This document shows, piece by piece, positions 47,500-58,285 of a stretch of DNA of 64,000 nt (positions within the stretch are counted from its first letter, which is position 1; each line of letters starts with the position of its first letter). The DNA lies in the NCBI RefSeq assembly GCF_026210795.1, contig NC_089447.1:2544501-2608500 (forward strand), read 5' to 3'. This DNA comes from Rhizophagus irregularis. Taxonomy: Eukaryota; Glomeromycota; Glomeromycetes; Glomerales; Glomeraceae. The notes under the pieces are model-generated. The model was not told the DNA's origin. It saw only the letters and a list, made by a program, of their open reading frames with translations, and searched no databases. Made by a program: the position numbers and the translations under genes.

Positions 47500-49800
47500 G
47501 AGTAAGACAACTTTATTTGTGTGAAATAACAAGCAAGATAATATTCTTTTACACTTTCATGTGAGATAGCTTTATAAATAAAATTTTTTTCGCGTAAAAC
47601 AAGTAAAAACAATATTTTTTGCGTAAAACAAATAAAAATAATATTTTTTTCGCGTAAAATAAGTAGAAATAATGTTTTTTTGTATGAAATATTTATAAGT
47701 GAAGATATATTAAGAAGTAATAATTTTTCACATAAAACAAGTGAAGATAATATTTGTGAAGATAATATTATTTCCTTCGTGTGGCAGTGTGGGTAGGGAT
47801 TGGAATCAAAAATCGAATCTTTTCAAGATTTTTCTTATAGACGACCAACCTGACTTTGAATCAGTTTCTAATTTCAGCAAAAATAATCAGCACTTGGCCA
47901 GCATGAAAAATTACTTTGAAATCAGGTTAACTTACATGTAAAAAATTGCTGAGAATTGATTCTCGAGAATCGATTTTACTATGTTTTGTCAATTTTCAAT
48001 TAATTGATTCCAATCTCTAGGTGTGGGACAATAAGACCTTTGTCTTGATTGTATACTGCAGAAGAGTATTACAAATTATACAACAATTATTTGCTATTAC
48101 ATACACAGTAGTGGCTTTACAAATCATACAGCAGAGTAGATTATTTCATATTATATACTATACTTATTTGGTTAACTCAACACCACTCCTTTCTGTATTA
48201 CTCTTATAACATCCTCACCGGACTCCACAACTATTCGTCTTACCGTATACGCAGTAGAGAATGTGAGATCGATCACCTGAAATGCGCAGTACAATATTCT
48301 GTGCAACCTAAGATTTTCTCATTTACTTGCAAATACAAAAATAGGCGATATGAAAAAAGTGTCAGTGAAAAAAATTTCGTACAAAACATTGCGCGATTAA
48401 GGTGGGTGTACTCCAGTTGTGACTACGCATTTCAATGAAACAACTCAGAATTACAAGGTTAATAGTATTTTCGTTCCATGATTTTTTGAGAATCATGAAG
48501 GCACAAATGAAACGGATTATGGAAATAATGATAGGATATGGTATTAGTACAATGTATAGGATAGTCCTTGTCATGTATCACAATTCTTGTAATTTATTTT
48601 TGATAGACCGCAGTATCTACAGTCATTAGTTATAACTTATTTATAACCGTAGTATAGCATTTATTCTCGAACTTTCCTGCATGTACTCAATGAAATTTAT
48701 TAATAAAAACTCTCCTTGACGATCTTTATATACTCTATTGTAAATTAAGGAGAAACTGTTGATCAGATTTCGTGATGCGATCATATTAACGTAATTTCCC
48801 CTAAAAGTGTATTCCATGATCGATCCTGCAAATTATATAAAAAGGTGATGCCCCGGTTAGTGACCCTTTTATCTGCCTTGTGCAATTAAAGCAAAAAATC
48901 AAGCGAAAAATCAAAACTTACCACTATTAACATTATCAATATTAACTATCAAACGAACTCATATATTCCGCGAAGTAATAACAAGGTACTTTGATTTCAT
49001 TGCTCGACTAGCTTCTAGAAGAACATCACAATGTTAACCCATTTTTCAGCTCTATAGATGCTACAAAATAATACGATCTTCGCCAATAAAATCCTCAACA
49101 ATCATCACGCGTATAGACACTGCACATGAATCTCGTCACATGCTATGGCACAGCAAAAGTCTGGCACAGCATATCAAACAATTTTTCCGGTGATAACGCA
49201 GAAAAAATTAAGCAATCAATTCCTTGTATATAGGGTATATGGGAATATTATGAAAATAAAGTATATTGGTAAGTGTGAATCGAAAATATTGCTTTGCTTA
49301 TTTACCTCAGTTGCTAATCTCCCGAATTTATGCTATAGGTTCGAAATTAATTAATATTGGGAAAGTTCTCTCGGGGGAAATAATCTTTAGTATAGTCTGT
49401 GCGGGCGGGATGATATAGATAGACGAAAATTCTGTAGATATAAGTGGAGTAATTTATTTCAGAATTCTATTGTAAAGAAAGATTATGGGGGTGAGAATCT
49501 TTAGTAATAGATGTAGAAATAAATTATTTGTAGAAATTATTTCGAGAGCAAAATAATGTGATGCTGGGACTCGCATTAAATGGCCTAGGATTCGCGTACT
49601 CCCTCCCTCTTTGATAGTATCATATTATTTCACATCACATAATATATTATCACTTATCTCATAATAAAGTTTTCGGGTTTATAAATTTTAATTATGTGTG
49701 GAAGTGTGTTCATTTTAAAATTAATTAACTACTGTATGATGGAGAATTTTGCTGATAAGAGGCTGGTTACTATCAAGAGATAACTTGAATATCAACTGAC
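47500..49800. other. Long stretch without a supported gene
   Basis: AT-rich, with tandem TAAAACAAGTRAAAATAATAT-type repeats at 47580-47760. A copy of the LTR-like repeat lies at 48020-48255. A TATA-like AATTATATAAAAAGG at about 48833 is followed by an A-rich leader, but I find no convincing reading frame after it. The open frames at 48021, 48435 and 49145 look like chance. Confidence 0.35.
48020..48255 (-). repeat. Dispersed LTR-like repeat, copy 2
   Basis: The reverse complement of 48145-48205 matches 24957-25015 (TGTTA...AACCAAATAAGTATAGTATA). The adjoining AGTTGTGGAGTCCGGTGAGG (reverse of about 48210-48230) matches GTTGTAGAGTCCAGTAGG near 55395. Confidence 0.5.
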
Positions 49801-49802
49801 TC

Positions 49803-50100
49803 ATAACTTCACCGCCAAATGAGTGGACAGCGTGAAGTTATGGCGTCTCCAAAGTAAATATATACCAAGGGAAGCACTCGCCGCCGATTGAGTGGACTGC
49901 ACGAGTAACTTCAGCAAAGTCAGCAGGTCAACTACTGCCGCCGATTGAGTGGACTGCACAACAGTTGTTAGTACCAAGCAACTCATAACTTCACCGCCAA
50001 ATGAGTGGACAGCGTGAAGTTATGGCGTCTCCAAAGTAAATATATACCAAGGGAAGCACTCGCCGCCGATTGAGTGGACTGCACGAATAACTTCAGCATA
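49803..50100 (+). repeat. Five hairpin modules with a conserved loop and different stems
   Basis: The loop CGCCRAWTGAGTGGACWGC recurs at 49813-49831, about 49881-49901, 49940-49958, 49995-50013 and about 50062-50082. In module 1 it is closed by ATAACTTCAC / GTGAAGTTAT (10 bp). In module 2 it is closed by ACTCG / CGAGT, and in module 3 by CAACT / AGTTG. Modules 4 and 5 repeat 1 and 2 as a 182-bp tandem duplication. Stem sequences differ while pairing is kept. Confidence 0.7.
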
Positions 50101-50216
50101 GTTGCGCCCTCAAACAATAATACCAGAAAATCTCCATAAAAACTCCAAATATAACCGGAGTCGACTGACGAGTGACGATCTGCCACGTGAGTTATTATTG
50201 AATAAAAAACGCGTCA

Positions 50217-50226
50217 CTATATAAAC
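50217..50226 (+). promoter_or_regulatory. TATA-like box
   Basis: CTATATAAAC, about 105 bp before the ATG at 50323, right after the hairpin modules. Spacing suits a fungal promoter; not otherwise supported. Confidence 0.4.
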
Positions 50227-50322
50227 TACGCGTATAATGATAGTTGAGGATAAAAAATTTATTATTACTTCAGAATCCAGATAGATAAACTTGTTCTGAT
50301 TTACTTGATTTACTAATTCGTT

Positions 50323-50712
50323 ATGACTGCTGTACTAAGATCTACGAATTTCTTAACCTTTAAGATTCCTGATAATAAAAAAGCCCATAGTTATTTTAAA
50401 AACGTAAAGGCCAGGTACTGGCAATTGAAGCATTACCTAGGCTTTCGTTTGAAATCCGACGAAATAATCTTACCGTGGAATACTGTATATGACGATTGGA
50501 GACAAACACTCGTTTATATTTTCAAGGACTATTATAAAATAGTGTATCTGCTTTTTGTAAAGATTTATATTATATTTGTGACACGTTTGAAGGCACCGTC
50601 GTACGGGAAAATTGTGAAAAGTTCTATAATGAATTTTATCTTTCATTTGACTAAGTTTAATTCATTTAATTTATATTTATTATTAATTGATATTTCTCCT
50701 TCACTCGGCTGA
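50323..50712 (+). CDS. Hypothetical protein, 129 residues
   Basis: A TATA-like box and an A/T-rich leader precede the ATG. The first 75 residues are protein-like and basic (KNVKARYWQLKHYLGFRLKS, LPWNTVYDDWRQTLVYI). The C-terminal third is hydrophobic and runs antisense to the ABC transporter fragment, so it is probably not original coding sequence. I do not recognise the family. It is probably a gene truncated by, or fused to, the foreign fragment. Confidence 0.4.
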   Translation: MTAVLRSTNFLTFKIPDNKKAHSYFKNVKARYWQLKHYLGFRLKSDEIILPWNTVYDDWRQTLVYIFKDYYKIVYLLFVKIYIIFVTRLKAPSYGKIVKSSIMNFIFHLTKFNSFNLYLLLIDISPSLG

Positions 50713-50927
50713 TAAAGACCCAGAATCAAACTAATTATAGTGCTTTTTCCAAAGCTGTTTTCTCCCATTAAATGATTAATTTTTCCAATTTGGAATTCTC
50801 AATCAAATTTTTTTAAAACGGACTTGTTTTTCTCATAACCAAAGGAAACTTTTTTTAAAGTTATGTTTTTAATTGGTTCAGAAACTAGAATATTTTTTTG
50901 AATGTCATTTCTTTTTGCTCCACTCAC
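50595..50927 (-). pseudogene. Fragment of a bacterial-type ABC transporter ATPase domain
   Basis: About 110 consecutive minus-strand codons in one frame read as the start of an ABC exporter nucleotide-binding domain: NITLKKVSFGYEKNKSVLKK (A-loop Tyr), then EFQIGKINHLMGENSFGKST (Walker A GxxxxGKST) and IISLILGLYQPSEGEISI. The Q-loop region is weak, and the signature motif and Walker B are absent. The only two stops are both TGA (between FD and EFQIG, and after LNLVK). TGA is tryptophan in Mollicutes, and AM fungi harbour Mollicutes-related endobacteria, so a transferred fragment is plausible. Two ordinary nonsense mutations would look the same. Confidence 0.72.
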
Positions 50928-51587
50928 TGCATTCGCTCCACTTGCTCCGCTCGCTCGCACATAAAGGTAATCTACTTGCTAACTAGGGGTGCAACCTACC
51001 TGCTGACCTACCTGGTTGACTTGCCTTGCTATTCTGCTCTATTGACTCCACAGCTGGTTTTCTGAATGGGTTGTACAGTGTTTTCGGAACATAATTTCAG
51101 AAGTTTTACAAATGTCAAATAAAAAGCGATTAGTTAAAGCAGAATCTTCCAGTGGAGCAGAATCTTCCAATGGAAAATGAGCTCTGTATTTCGCACCTGA
51201 ATCAGAATTGGTTTGTACTTATTGTTTGCTGTGTGGTGTAGTATGTTATCGACATATTCTTACTTATCTTTCAAGCCCCAATATTACGAAGAATATGAAG
51301 ATAAAAACAAGCTGAATCTTTCAAATGAGGATGTATAAAAATTCTTAGTTAAAATTATTGTTTAACAATGTTAATTAACTTACAACTTCCTGGACAGTCC
51401 GATTTATGTAACAACCAAGAAGAAAGTATTGATAAGTATGATGCTGAAGCAATAAGAAACCTGTTAAATGAGTCAGAGACACATTCACAGGAGATGAACA
51501 CAATTTTATTCAATTTTTGAATACCAACATGAAATCAGAAATATACTTTTGGAAAATGGGATAATGGACTTGAGTCTGACATCAGAA

Positions 51588-52959
51588 TAGAGCTCCGCAC
51601 GGGTCGGGTCGGGTCGGGTTACCTGGTTAACCCGAACCAAAATTTTTTTTCAGGTCAGGTCGGGTCGGGTAAACCGTTCTGACCTGACCCGACCCATTTG
51701 ACCCGAAAGTATTTGGGTCACTTCGGGTAACTCGGGTTACCCAAAGTTTTATTATTAAATATTGTAAAAATACGTTTTGTAACGTTTTTTACTTTTGTTT
51801 TTATATATAAAATGCCGAAACTATTTGTTTTGGCGTTTTTCCTTTTGATTTTACATGTAAAAACGCCGAAACTGATAGTTTCAGCATTTTTTTTTCGATT
51901 TTACATGTAAAAACGCCGGAATAATTAGTTCCGGCGGTTTTCTTTTTGATTTTGCATGTAAAAATGCCGAAACAGATAGTTTCGGCGTTTTTTTTTGATT
52001 TTACATGTAAAAGCGCCAGAATAATTTGTTCTGGCGTTTTTCTTTTTGATTTTACATGTAAAAACGCTGAAACAGATAGTTTCAGCATTTTTTTCGATTT
52101 TACATGTAAAAACGCCGGAATAATTAGTTCTGGCGTTTTTCCTTTTGATTATACATGTAAAAACGCCAAAACAGATAGTTTCGGCGTTTTTTTTCGATTT
52201 TACATGTAAAAACACCGGAATAATTTGTTCCGGCATCTTTCTTTTTGATTTTACATGTAAAAACGCCAAAACAGATAGTTTCGGTGTTTTTTTTCGATTT
52301 TACATGTAAAAACGCTGGAATAATTAGTTCTGGCGTTCTTCTTTTTGATTTTACATGTAAAAACGCCGAAACTGATAGTTTTGGCATTTTTTTCGATTTT
52401 ACATGTAAAAATGCCGGAATAATTAGTTACTGCATTTTTCTTTTTGATTTTACATGTAAAAATGCCGGAATAATTAGTTCTGGCGTTTTTCTTTTTGATT
52501 TTACATGTAAAAATGCCAAAACTGATAGTTTCGGCGTTTTTTTTTTGATTTTACATGTAAAAACGCCGGAATCATTAATTCTGGCATTTTTCTTTTGATT
52601 TTACATGTAAAAACGCTGAAACTGATGGTTTTGGTGTTTTTCTTTTGATTTTACATGTAAAAACGCCGAAATAATTAGTTCCGGCGTTCTTCTTTTTGAT
52701 TTTACATGTAAAAACGCCAAAACTGATACTAGTTTCGGCGTTTTTTTTCGATTGTACATGTAAAAATGCCGGAATCATTATAAGTTTCAGCGTTATTTAA
52801 TTTATTTGACCCAAATATATGTCGGGTCAACGGGTCAGGTTGGGTACCAACCAGCACTGACCCGACCTGTGTCAGGTCATGAATTTGATGACCTGACCTG
52901 AATATTTCGGGTCAACCCGTTGGGTTACCTGATCTGTTGGGTCAGGTTGCGGAGCTTTA
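51588..52959 (+). mobile_element. hAT-type MITE with hairpin array (1372 bp)
   Basis: It is flanked by perfect 8-bp duplications CATCAGAA (51580-51587 and 52960-52967). The ends are TAGAGCTCCGCA and, inverted, TAAAGCTCCGCA. Subterminal regions are full of CGGGTCGGGT / GGGTCAGGT motifs (51600-51740 and 52815-52950). The centre is a tandem hairpin array. It has no coding capacity. Related in design to the outer MITE at 25443-43239. Confidence 0.92.
51815..52790 (+). repeat. Array of about twenty alternating hairpins
   Basis: Each unit of about 50 bp has TTTTGATTTTACATGTAAAA followed by a GC-core hairpin. Two hairpin types largely alternate: GCCGAAACTGATAGTTTCGGC-like and GCCGGAATAATTAGTTCCGG-like. 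Many substitutions come in pairs that keep the stem (for example GCTGAAAC with GTTTCAGC). The ACATGT centre is itself palindromic. Confidence 0.88.
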
Positions 52960-53745
52960 CATCAGAATTTGTTCTTCTATATACAAAGGAAACGGATTAT
53001 TATAAACTAATAGAAGAAATTTTTGAACCGATTGACAAGATGTTTCCAGAAGAAGCGCATGAATTTCTAACTAATTTCTTTTCAGAGGTGATTGTTATCC
53101 AAACTCTTTTTATAGGAATATTAGATTTTATTACCTTACCATCATCTTATTTACAGAAATTGAACGAGGATCAGTGGGAAAAGAAACTTGAAAGTTTGAT
53201 GGAAGTTAAAGGGAATTCAAAAAGTTTTTGTTAGCAATCCGAAAAGAATTCAGGACAGAATAAATTTATTACAATTTTGAAAAGATTCTTGTTAGAAACA
53301 TTACCAATATTGTAAGTATTTGGAAAGTATTTCTTTTTCTTTAAAGATATTAACATTCACTATTTCTAGTTTTGATGCCTATAAACTGATGTTAGAGAAT
53401 CCGCTTAAAGATTGTTAAATGGCAGAAGATGAATATATGAATACCTTCATTCATTCCATTTTAAAGAAAGCACTCATTCGATTTTTGTAAAAATAGATTT
53501 CATCTTTTTTATCATATTGTTATGTAGCTGTATTATGTTTAACTTTATCGTGCTCTGTAGAGGTAACAAGGCTATTAAAGCTTCTGCTTATCGAAAATCT
53601 GTAATGAATCAAAATGGTAATATGGATCGTGCAGATGACATTGCATATACGTTGAATCAACAAAATTCTTATGAGATCTCCGCTACTGAAGGTAGACCAT
53701 ATGTTATTGAAACGAATAAGAAAACAAATGATTTCATCTAAAACG

Positions 53746-54364
53746 TAGAGATTGAATTCGTGTATTTGTATATCCATGGATATGAATTCAATATCTGTAA
53801 TTCATATAAAAAATCAAGTCCAGATACGAATAATTTTAAAAAAATGAATGGATAATCCACATATCCATGTTATCCATGTTATCTATGGATAATTCAGATT
53901 ATACAGATAATATGAATAATACAAATAATAAAAAATACCAAATTTATTTATTAATTAATTAATTAATTAATATTTTTTGCATTTTCTCACTTTATTAATA
54001 TTTTAATACCTAAAGTTGTTCCCAAAATCCAAACTCCTAAACCAAACCAAGGTATTACAATAATCCTGGTTTCTAAAGAAAGGTATTTTTTATATATGCA
54101 ACTTTTTTAATTTGTATTTTAAATAATATCACAATGTCAATAATTTATAAAATAGAATAAGGCTTTGGCTTTAAGTTTATTAATAAGATTTATATATAAT
54201 TTTAAAGATTGTTTTATAGGATTATCTATGGATATAAGGATTATCCACAGATTATCCATATGAAATTATTTATCTATGAATACTATCTGAAATAACAAAA
54301 TGGATATCCACAATCCGTAATCTGTGCAGATACACGGATGATAGATACATGGATCCAAACTCTA
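53746..54364 (+). mobile_element. hAT-type MITE (619 bp) with GGATWATCC-type subterminal repeats
   Basis: The ends are TAGAGATTGAATTCGTGTAT and, inverted, TAGAGTTTGGATCCATGTAT. Flanking 8-bp duplications are CTAAAACG (53738-53745) and CTAAAATG (54365-54372), differing by one C-to-T change. Both ends carry clustered ATCCATGG and GGATTATCC-like motifs, as in the intact hAT element at 5012. It interrupts the gene at 51120-54888 between NDFI and NARAAKD. Confidence 0.85.
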
Positions 54365-54899
54365 CTAAAATGCTAGAGCAGCGAAGGATATGGTCAACTT
54401 TGCAGTGACACAAGAAGTATTGCATAAATGGGCACTGCCATCATATTTTTGTACGTTTATGATTCAGGTTTTTGAGTTTAATCTACGTTTTTATTTCATA
54501 AACTATCTCGGTATGTGCACATATCAGTACTTAATATGATAAAAATCATAAATTAACTTTTTTCTCATTTTATAAAAGTCCAGTATTGTATTTTTGAGAT
54601 TGAAACATGTGAAATACCTACAGATTGGAAAGAAACCCTTCAGTTTACCTCTTTTTACAGGGCAATTGTGACATGGGTGGTAAGTCTGCTATTTTTATGA
54701 GGAATTTCTTCTTACTGATTTATATTTTATTTTGTAATTATTGGTTGGATGGGGAAGCCAATAAAAAATTCCAGGAATCTAGAAATAAAAGGAGTTCTCG
54801 TCTAAGCAACTGTCATAACATTCGAAAACTGGTAAAACTTTTATATAATAATGCTCAGAAAGGCAAAAAGATATCCAAGCTTATCTGAGTGATATTAAA

Positions 54900-56450
54900 T
54901 TTTATCATTTTATAGGAAAATTCATTGTACTTAAACATTGATGTAAAATTAATCCTTATATATTAAAACTAACTAATATAATTGATGATCTGTAAATTCA
55001 GATTTCCAAATGGGAAAAATGAGATTTGTGATTGTTTATGTATACAAGATATCATAAAAAATAACATTGGTTTAGTTTTATTATATGTAGATCTTAGTTT
55101 ATTGTATGATAAGTTTGTGTAATATTACTTTGCAGATATTTTTTCTTTGAGACTGACAAATAAACTGGATGATGGAAGACAGGTGTGATTTGCAGGTATA
55201 TGCCATTTCACTTTGTAAAATAAATTTATGTTATTACCAAATTTTTTTTATATCAATAAAGTCACATTTAGTGATTCAGATCTAATTTAACCGAATTATA
55301 ATATCAACAGCATCTTTGGCTAAATCTTTGATATATTTGTAATTAAATAAAAATGTTATTATAATATACCTGTTACAAATAAGTAATACAAAAAGTTGTA
55401 GAGTCCAGTAGGAATGATGAGTGGAGTACAGTCCCCTATGTAACAGTTTACTCAAATGATAAATAACATGACGAGCCAAACACATGATTCAGAGTGGGCT
55501 GAGATATTATTCATCACTTGAGTATACTTCACATCTCTATATTACACATCACCAAATGTCATTATACTTCACTCAACATCTCCACAACTATTTGTCTTAC
55601 CAGTTATAAACTGCTATAAGTCTTTAAAACTACTATAAATTAATAAAATAAAATAATTAAACTAACTACTATTCTTGTTTAAATCCTATAATAATGCAGG
55701 CGTTAAACAATCTGTAATATAGATATAGTGGTGAAATGCCAGAAATGTAATATTTTTGTGTTCGTTATCCAACTTCTTAAATATAATCCAAAATACTTCT
55801 CCAAGAATGTATTTATTCAAATGATTGAAAGATTATATAAAAATTTAAAGTTGGGAGATACTTATTTCATATTTATTGCACTGTATATGACTCCTTAGTA
55901 ATTATTTATGAAAATACCATTGAATGTGATAATGATCATTTGAAGAAATATACAGTCTATCCTTGATATAATGAAGAAGCCATTCTACACCTCAAATTCG
56001 TTATAGCAAGTTAACGAAGAATTTGAAGAATTTGATTGGTTACTTCGTTATAGTGAGGGAAAATTGACATATTTTATTGGCTAAGCATTATGTGATTCAT
56101 TATATCAAAATTTACTATAGGAAAGGTAAACTGTATTGCCAAAAGGTATAGTAAATCTATACAAAAGAATATGAAAAAAGGAAGAAGTGTATTATATTAC
56201 TCAGTTCTGATGAAATTGAAGAGATTTATCTAGCATATTTGGTTATATATAATAAAAGCTTGGCTTATTATAATTATAATTCTTTACTGAAATTTGAAAT
56301 TCATGATTGATGTCAAATTGATGTTGAATTGATGTTGTATTAATATCTTTAATGTATTTTAATAATATATCAAGTCGAGTTAGTCTTTACTATATTGAAT
56401 TGATATTGATTCAGTATCAATATTTACAATATCACAGAAACATTGATATA
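54900..56450. other. AT-rich DNA with one dispersed repeat, no gene seen
   Basis: Apart from the LTR-like repeat at 55375-55605, no reading frame, RNA gene or structure could be supported. Imperfect TTGAATTGATATTGAT repeats lie near 56310-56420. Confidence 0.4.
55375..55605 (+). repeat. Dispersed LTR-like repeat, copy 3
   Basis: GATGAGTGGAGTACAGTCCC through CAGAGTGGGCTGAGAT matches copy 1 at 24823-24950 with scattered substitutions. TCCACAACTATTTGTCTTAC at the end matches the border of copy 2. Confidence 0.5.
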
Positions 56451-56874
56451 ATATCAAAATAACAATACATAAATTTCAATTTTTCCTACCTTTTGAGCAT
56501 TCTTAAGAACTGTAAATTTCTCTTGAAGATGAATCTTAAAGTTATATACATAATTTTCATCATTAAAAATTCATCTTCAATATCATATTTATCAGGCTCT
56601 TATCATTATTATAGACTTGAACAAAATCTTAGATGCTCTATAAGTTCAAATCCACTTTTATCTTCAGACTATATCATTCTTTTACAGATTTAATTAATTC
56701 AAATAACTAGAATAGGCTAGAATTAATTAATTGCAATATTTACTATAATCATATATTCCTTTAATATGATATCAATTAACTTTCTTCCTATTAATCATTA
56801 TCTTTCTAGAATTCTTTTTACCAATATGACTTCTAGAAAAATTATTTCTAAGTTTTTTTGAATATGTAAGTTAA

Positions 56875-57360
56875 ATTACTGATAAAAAACCAATCTTCTC
56901 CAGTAATAGGATTTATAGTTTTATAATTTGTTAAAAGAATTTGATTATCATAAACAGGTCTAAGAAATTTACTAATATGATAATTAAAAACTTTCCATTC
57001 TTCTGCAGTTCCAGTAAATTTTACAAATAATAATGTTAATTCAATTGGGTTAAAATTAATAATTTTTCTTAAATACCATTTTAGTATTACGTAATATTTA
57101 TAGTAAAAACTGCTTTATTGAATGCTTCGAAGTTTTTTTGAAGTTCTTATACAAAAGTTTTTAAATTCTTTTTAGAGAATTCATGTTTTAATGAAGGATC
57201 TTCATATCTAAATATGATATGTTCTCAAAAGAAATATAATTTTTTCGTAAAATTTCACTAAACACTTTCTTAATATCCCAAGCACTAAAAGGCTTTTTAT
57301 CATTTTTTACAACTTTTAATGAACTAGTAAGTATATAGTTATTACTATTAAATTTATATT
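56875..57360 (-). pseudogene. Best-preserved piece of the tandem decayed gene
   Basis: Minus strand, several frames: SNNYILTSSLKVVKNDKKPF, then AWDIKKVFSEILRKNYISFE, and further on LFVKFTGTAEEWKVFNYHIS, KFLRPVYDNQILLTNYK and NPITGEDWFFISNLTY. Stops and shifts separate them. Family unknown to me. The same peptides appear more decayed in the other three copies (for example near 60290-60440). Confidence 0.55.
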
Positions 57361-58285
57361 CAATTATGAAGGTATTAAAATTATATTTGTTCTAGAATTG
57401 AAGTTCTACATTTTCTTTCTCATATACAAAATAGAAGTTTCTCATCTTCAAATTTTTGTAGTTTTCATAACTTTTTCTTTTAATAGATCAAGAAAATCAC
57501 TGCTATGCAGGATTTCGTATTTAACAGATTAATGATGTTCAATTTGATGAAAACAAATAAGCACTTATTTAGAAGTGAAAAAATAAAGCTAAGCAAAAAA
57601 AACTTACTATTTGCATTTAAAAGCAGGTACTGTATAAGAAGATCTGTTTTATTTGTGACTTTCAGATTTTTGAGAGTAGTTTTTACCAAAAGAAATTGGT
57701 GTTGACCAGAATCAGAGAATACATAAATCTCAATTTTTTCTACCTTTTAAACATTCTTAAGAACTGTAAATTTCTTTTGAAGATGAATTTTAAAGTCATA
57801 TACATAATTTTTATCATTAAAAATTCATCTTCAATATCATATTTATCAGGCTCTTATTATTATTATAAATTCTAAAAAACTTGGACAAGACCTTGGATAC
57901 TTATCTGAGAAACTTGGACACTTTATAAGTTCAAATCCACTTTTATCTTCAGATTATATGATCCTTTTACAGATTTAATTAATTCAAATAACTAAAATAA
58001 ACTAGAATTAATTAATTGCAATATTTACTATGATCATATATTTCTTTAATATGATATCAACTAACTTCCTTCCTATTAATCATTATCTTTCTGAAATTCT
58101 TTTTACTAATATGACTTCTAGATAAATTATTTCTAAGTTTTTTTGAATATGTAAGTTGGATCACTTATAAAAAACCAATCCATCCTTCTGCAGTTCCAGT
58201 AAATTCTACAAATAATGTTAATTCAATTGGGTTAAAATTAATAATTTTTCTTAAATAACATTTTAGTATTATGTAATATTTATAG

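Larger units (their letters stand above)
51120..54888 (+). pseudogene. Unrecognised multi-exon gene, split by two hAT MITEs
   Basis: Plus-strand pieces read as one protein once the two MITEs are removed: ESIDKYDAEAIRNLLNESET (51430-51480), then after the first MITE LIEEIFEPIDKMFPEEAHEF, VIQTLFIGILDFITLPSSYL and WEKKLESLMEVKGNSK. Next come SAYRKSVMNQNGNMDRADDI and YEISATEGRPYVIETNKK up to NDFI, then after the second MITE NARAAKDMVNFAVTQEVL, CIFEIETCEIPTDWKETLQF, and NKKFQESRNKRSSRLSNCHN near the end at 54888. Several frame breaks occur. I do not recognise the family; I have a weak memory of similar uncharacterised proteins in Rhizophagus. No catalytic motif is evident. Confidence 0.5.

Noticed and set aside
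51801-52778. Several long frames on both strands through the hairpin array
   Set aside because: The unit lengths happen to keep frames open; the peptides are repeats of FDFTCKNA / FLHVKSK type and have no independent support.
51815-52790. CRISPR-like regular repeats
   Set aside because: Units have no unique spacers, are mutually similar hairpins, and lie inside a MITE in eukaryotic DNA.
57480-57705. Matching frames on both strands at 57480-57705 and 59632-59857
   Set aside because: The conservation is due to recent tandem duplication; codon use and composition are those of AT-rich DNA, with no domain.
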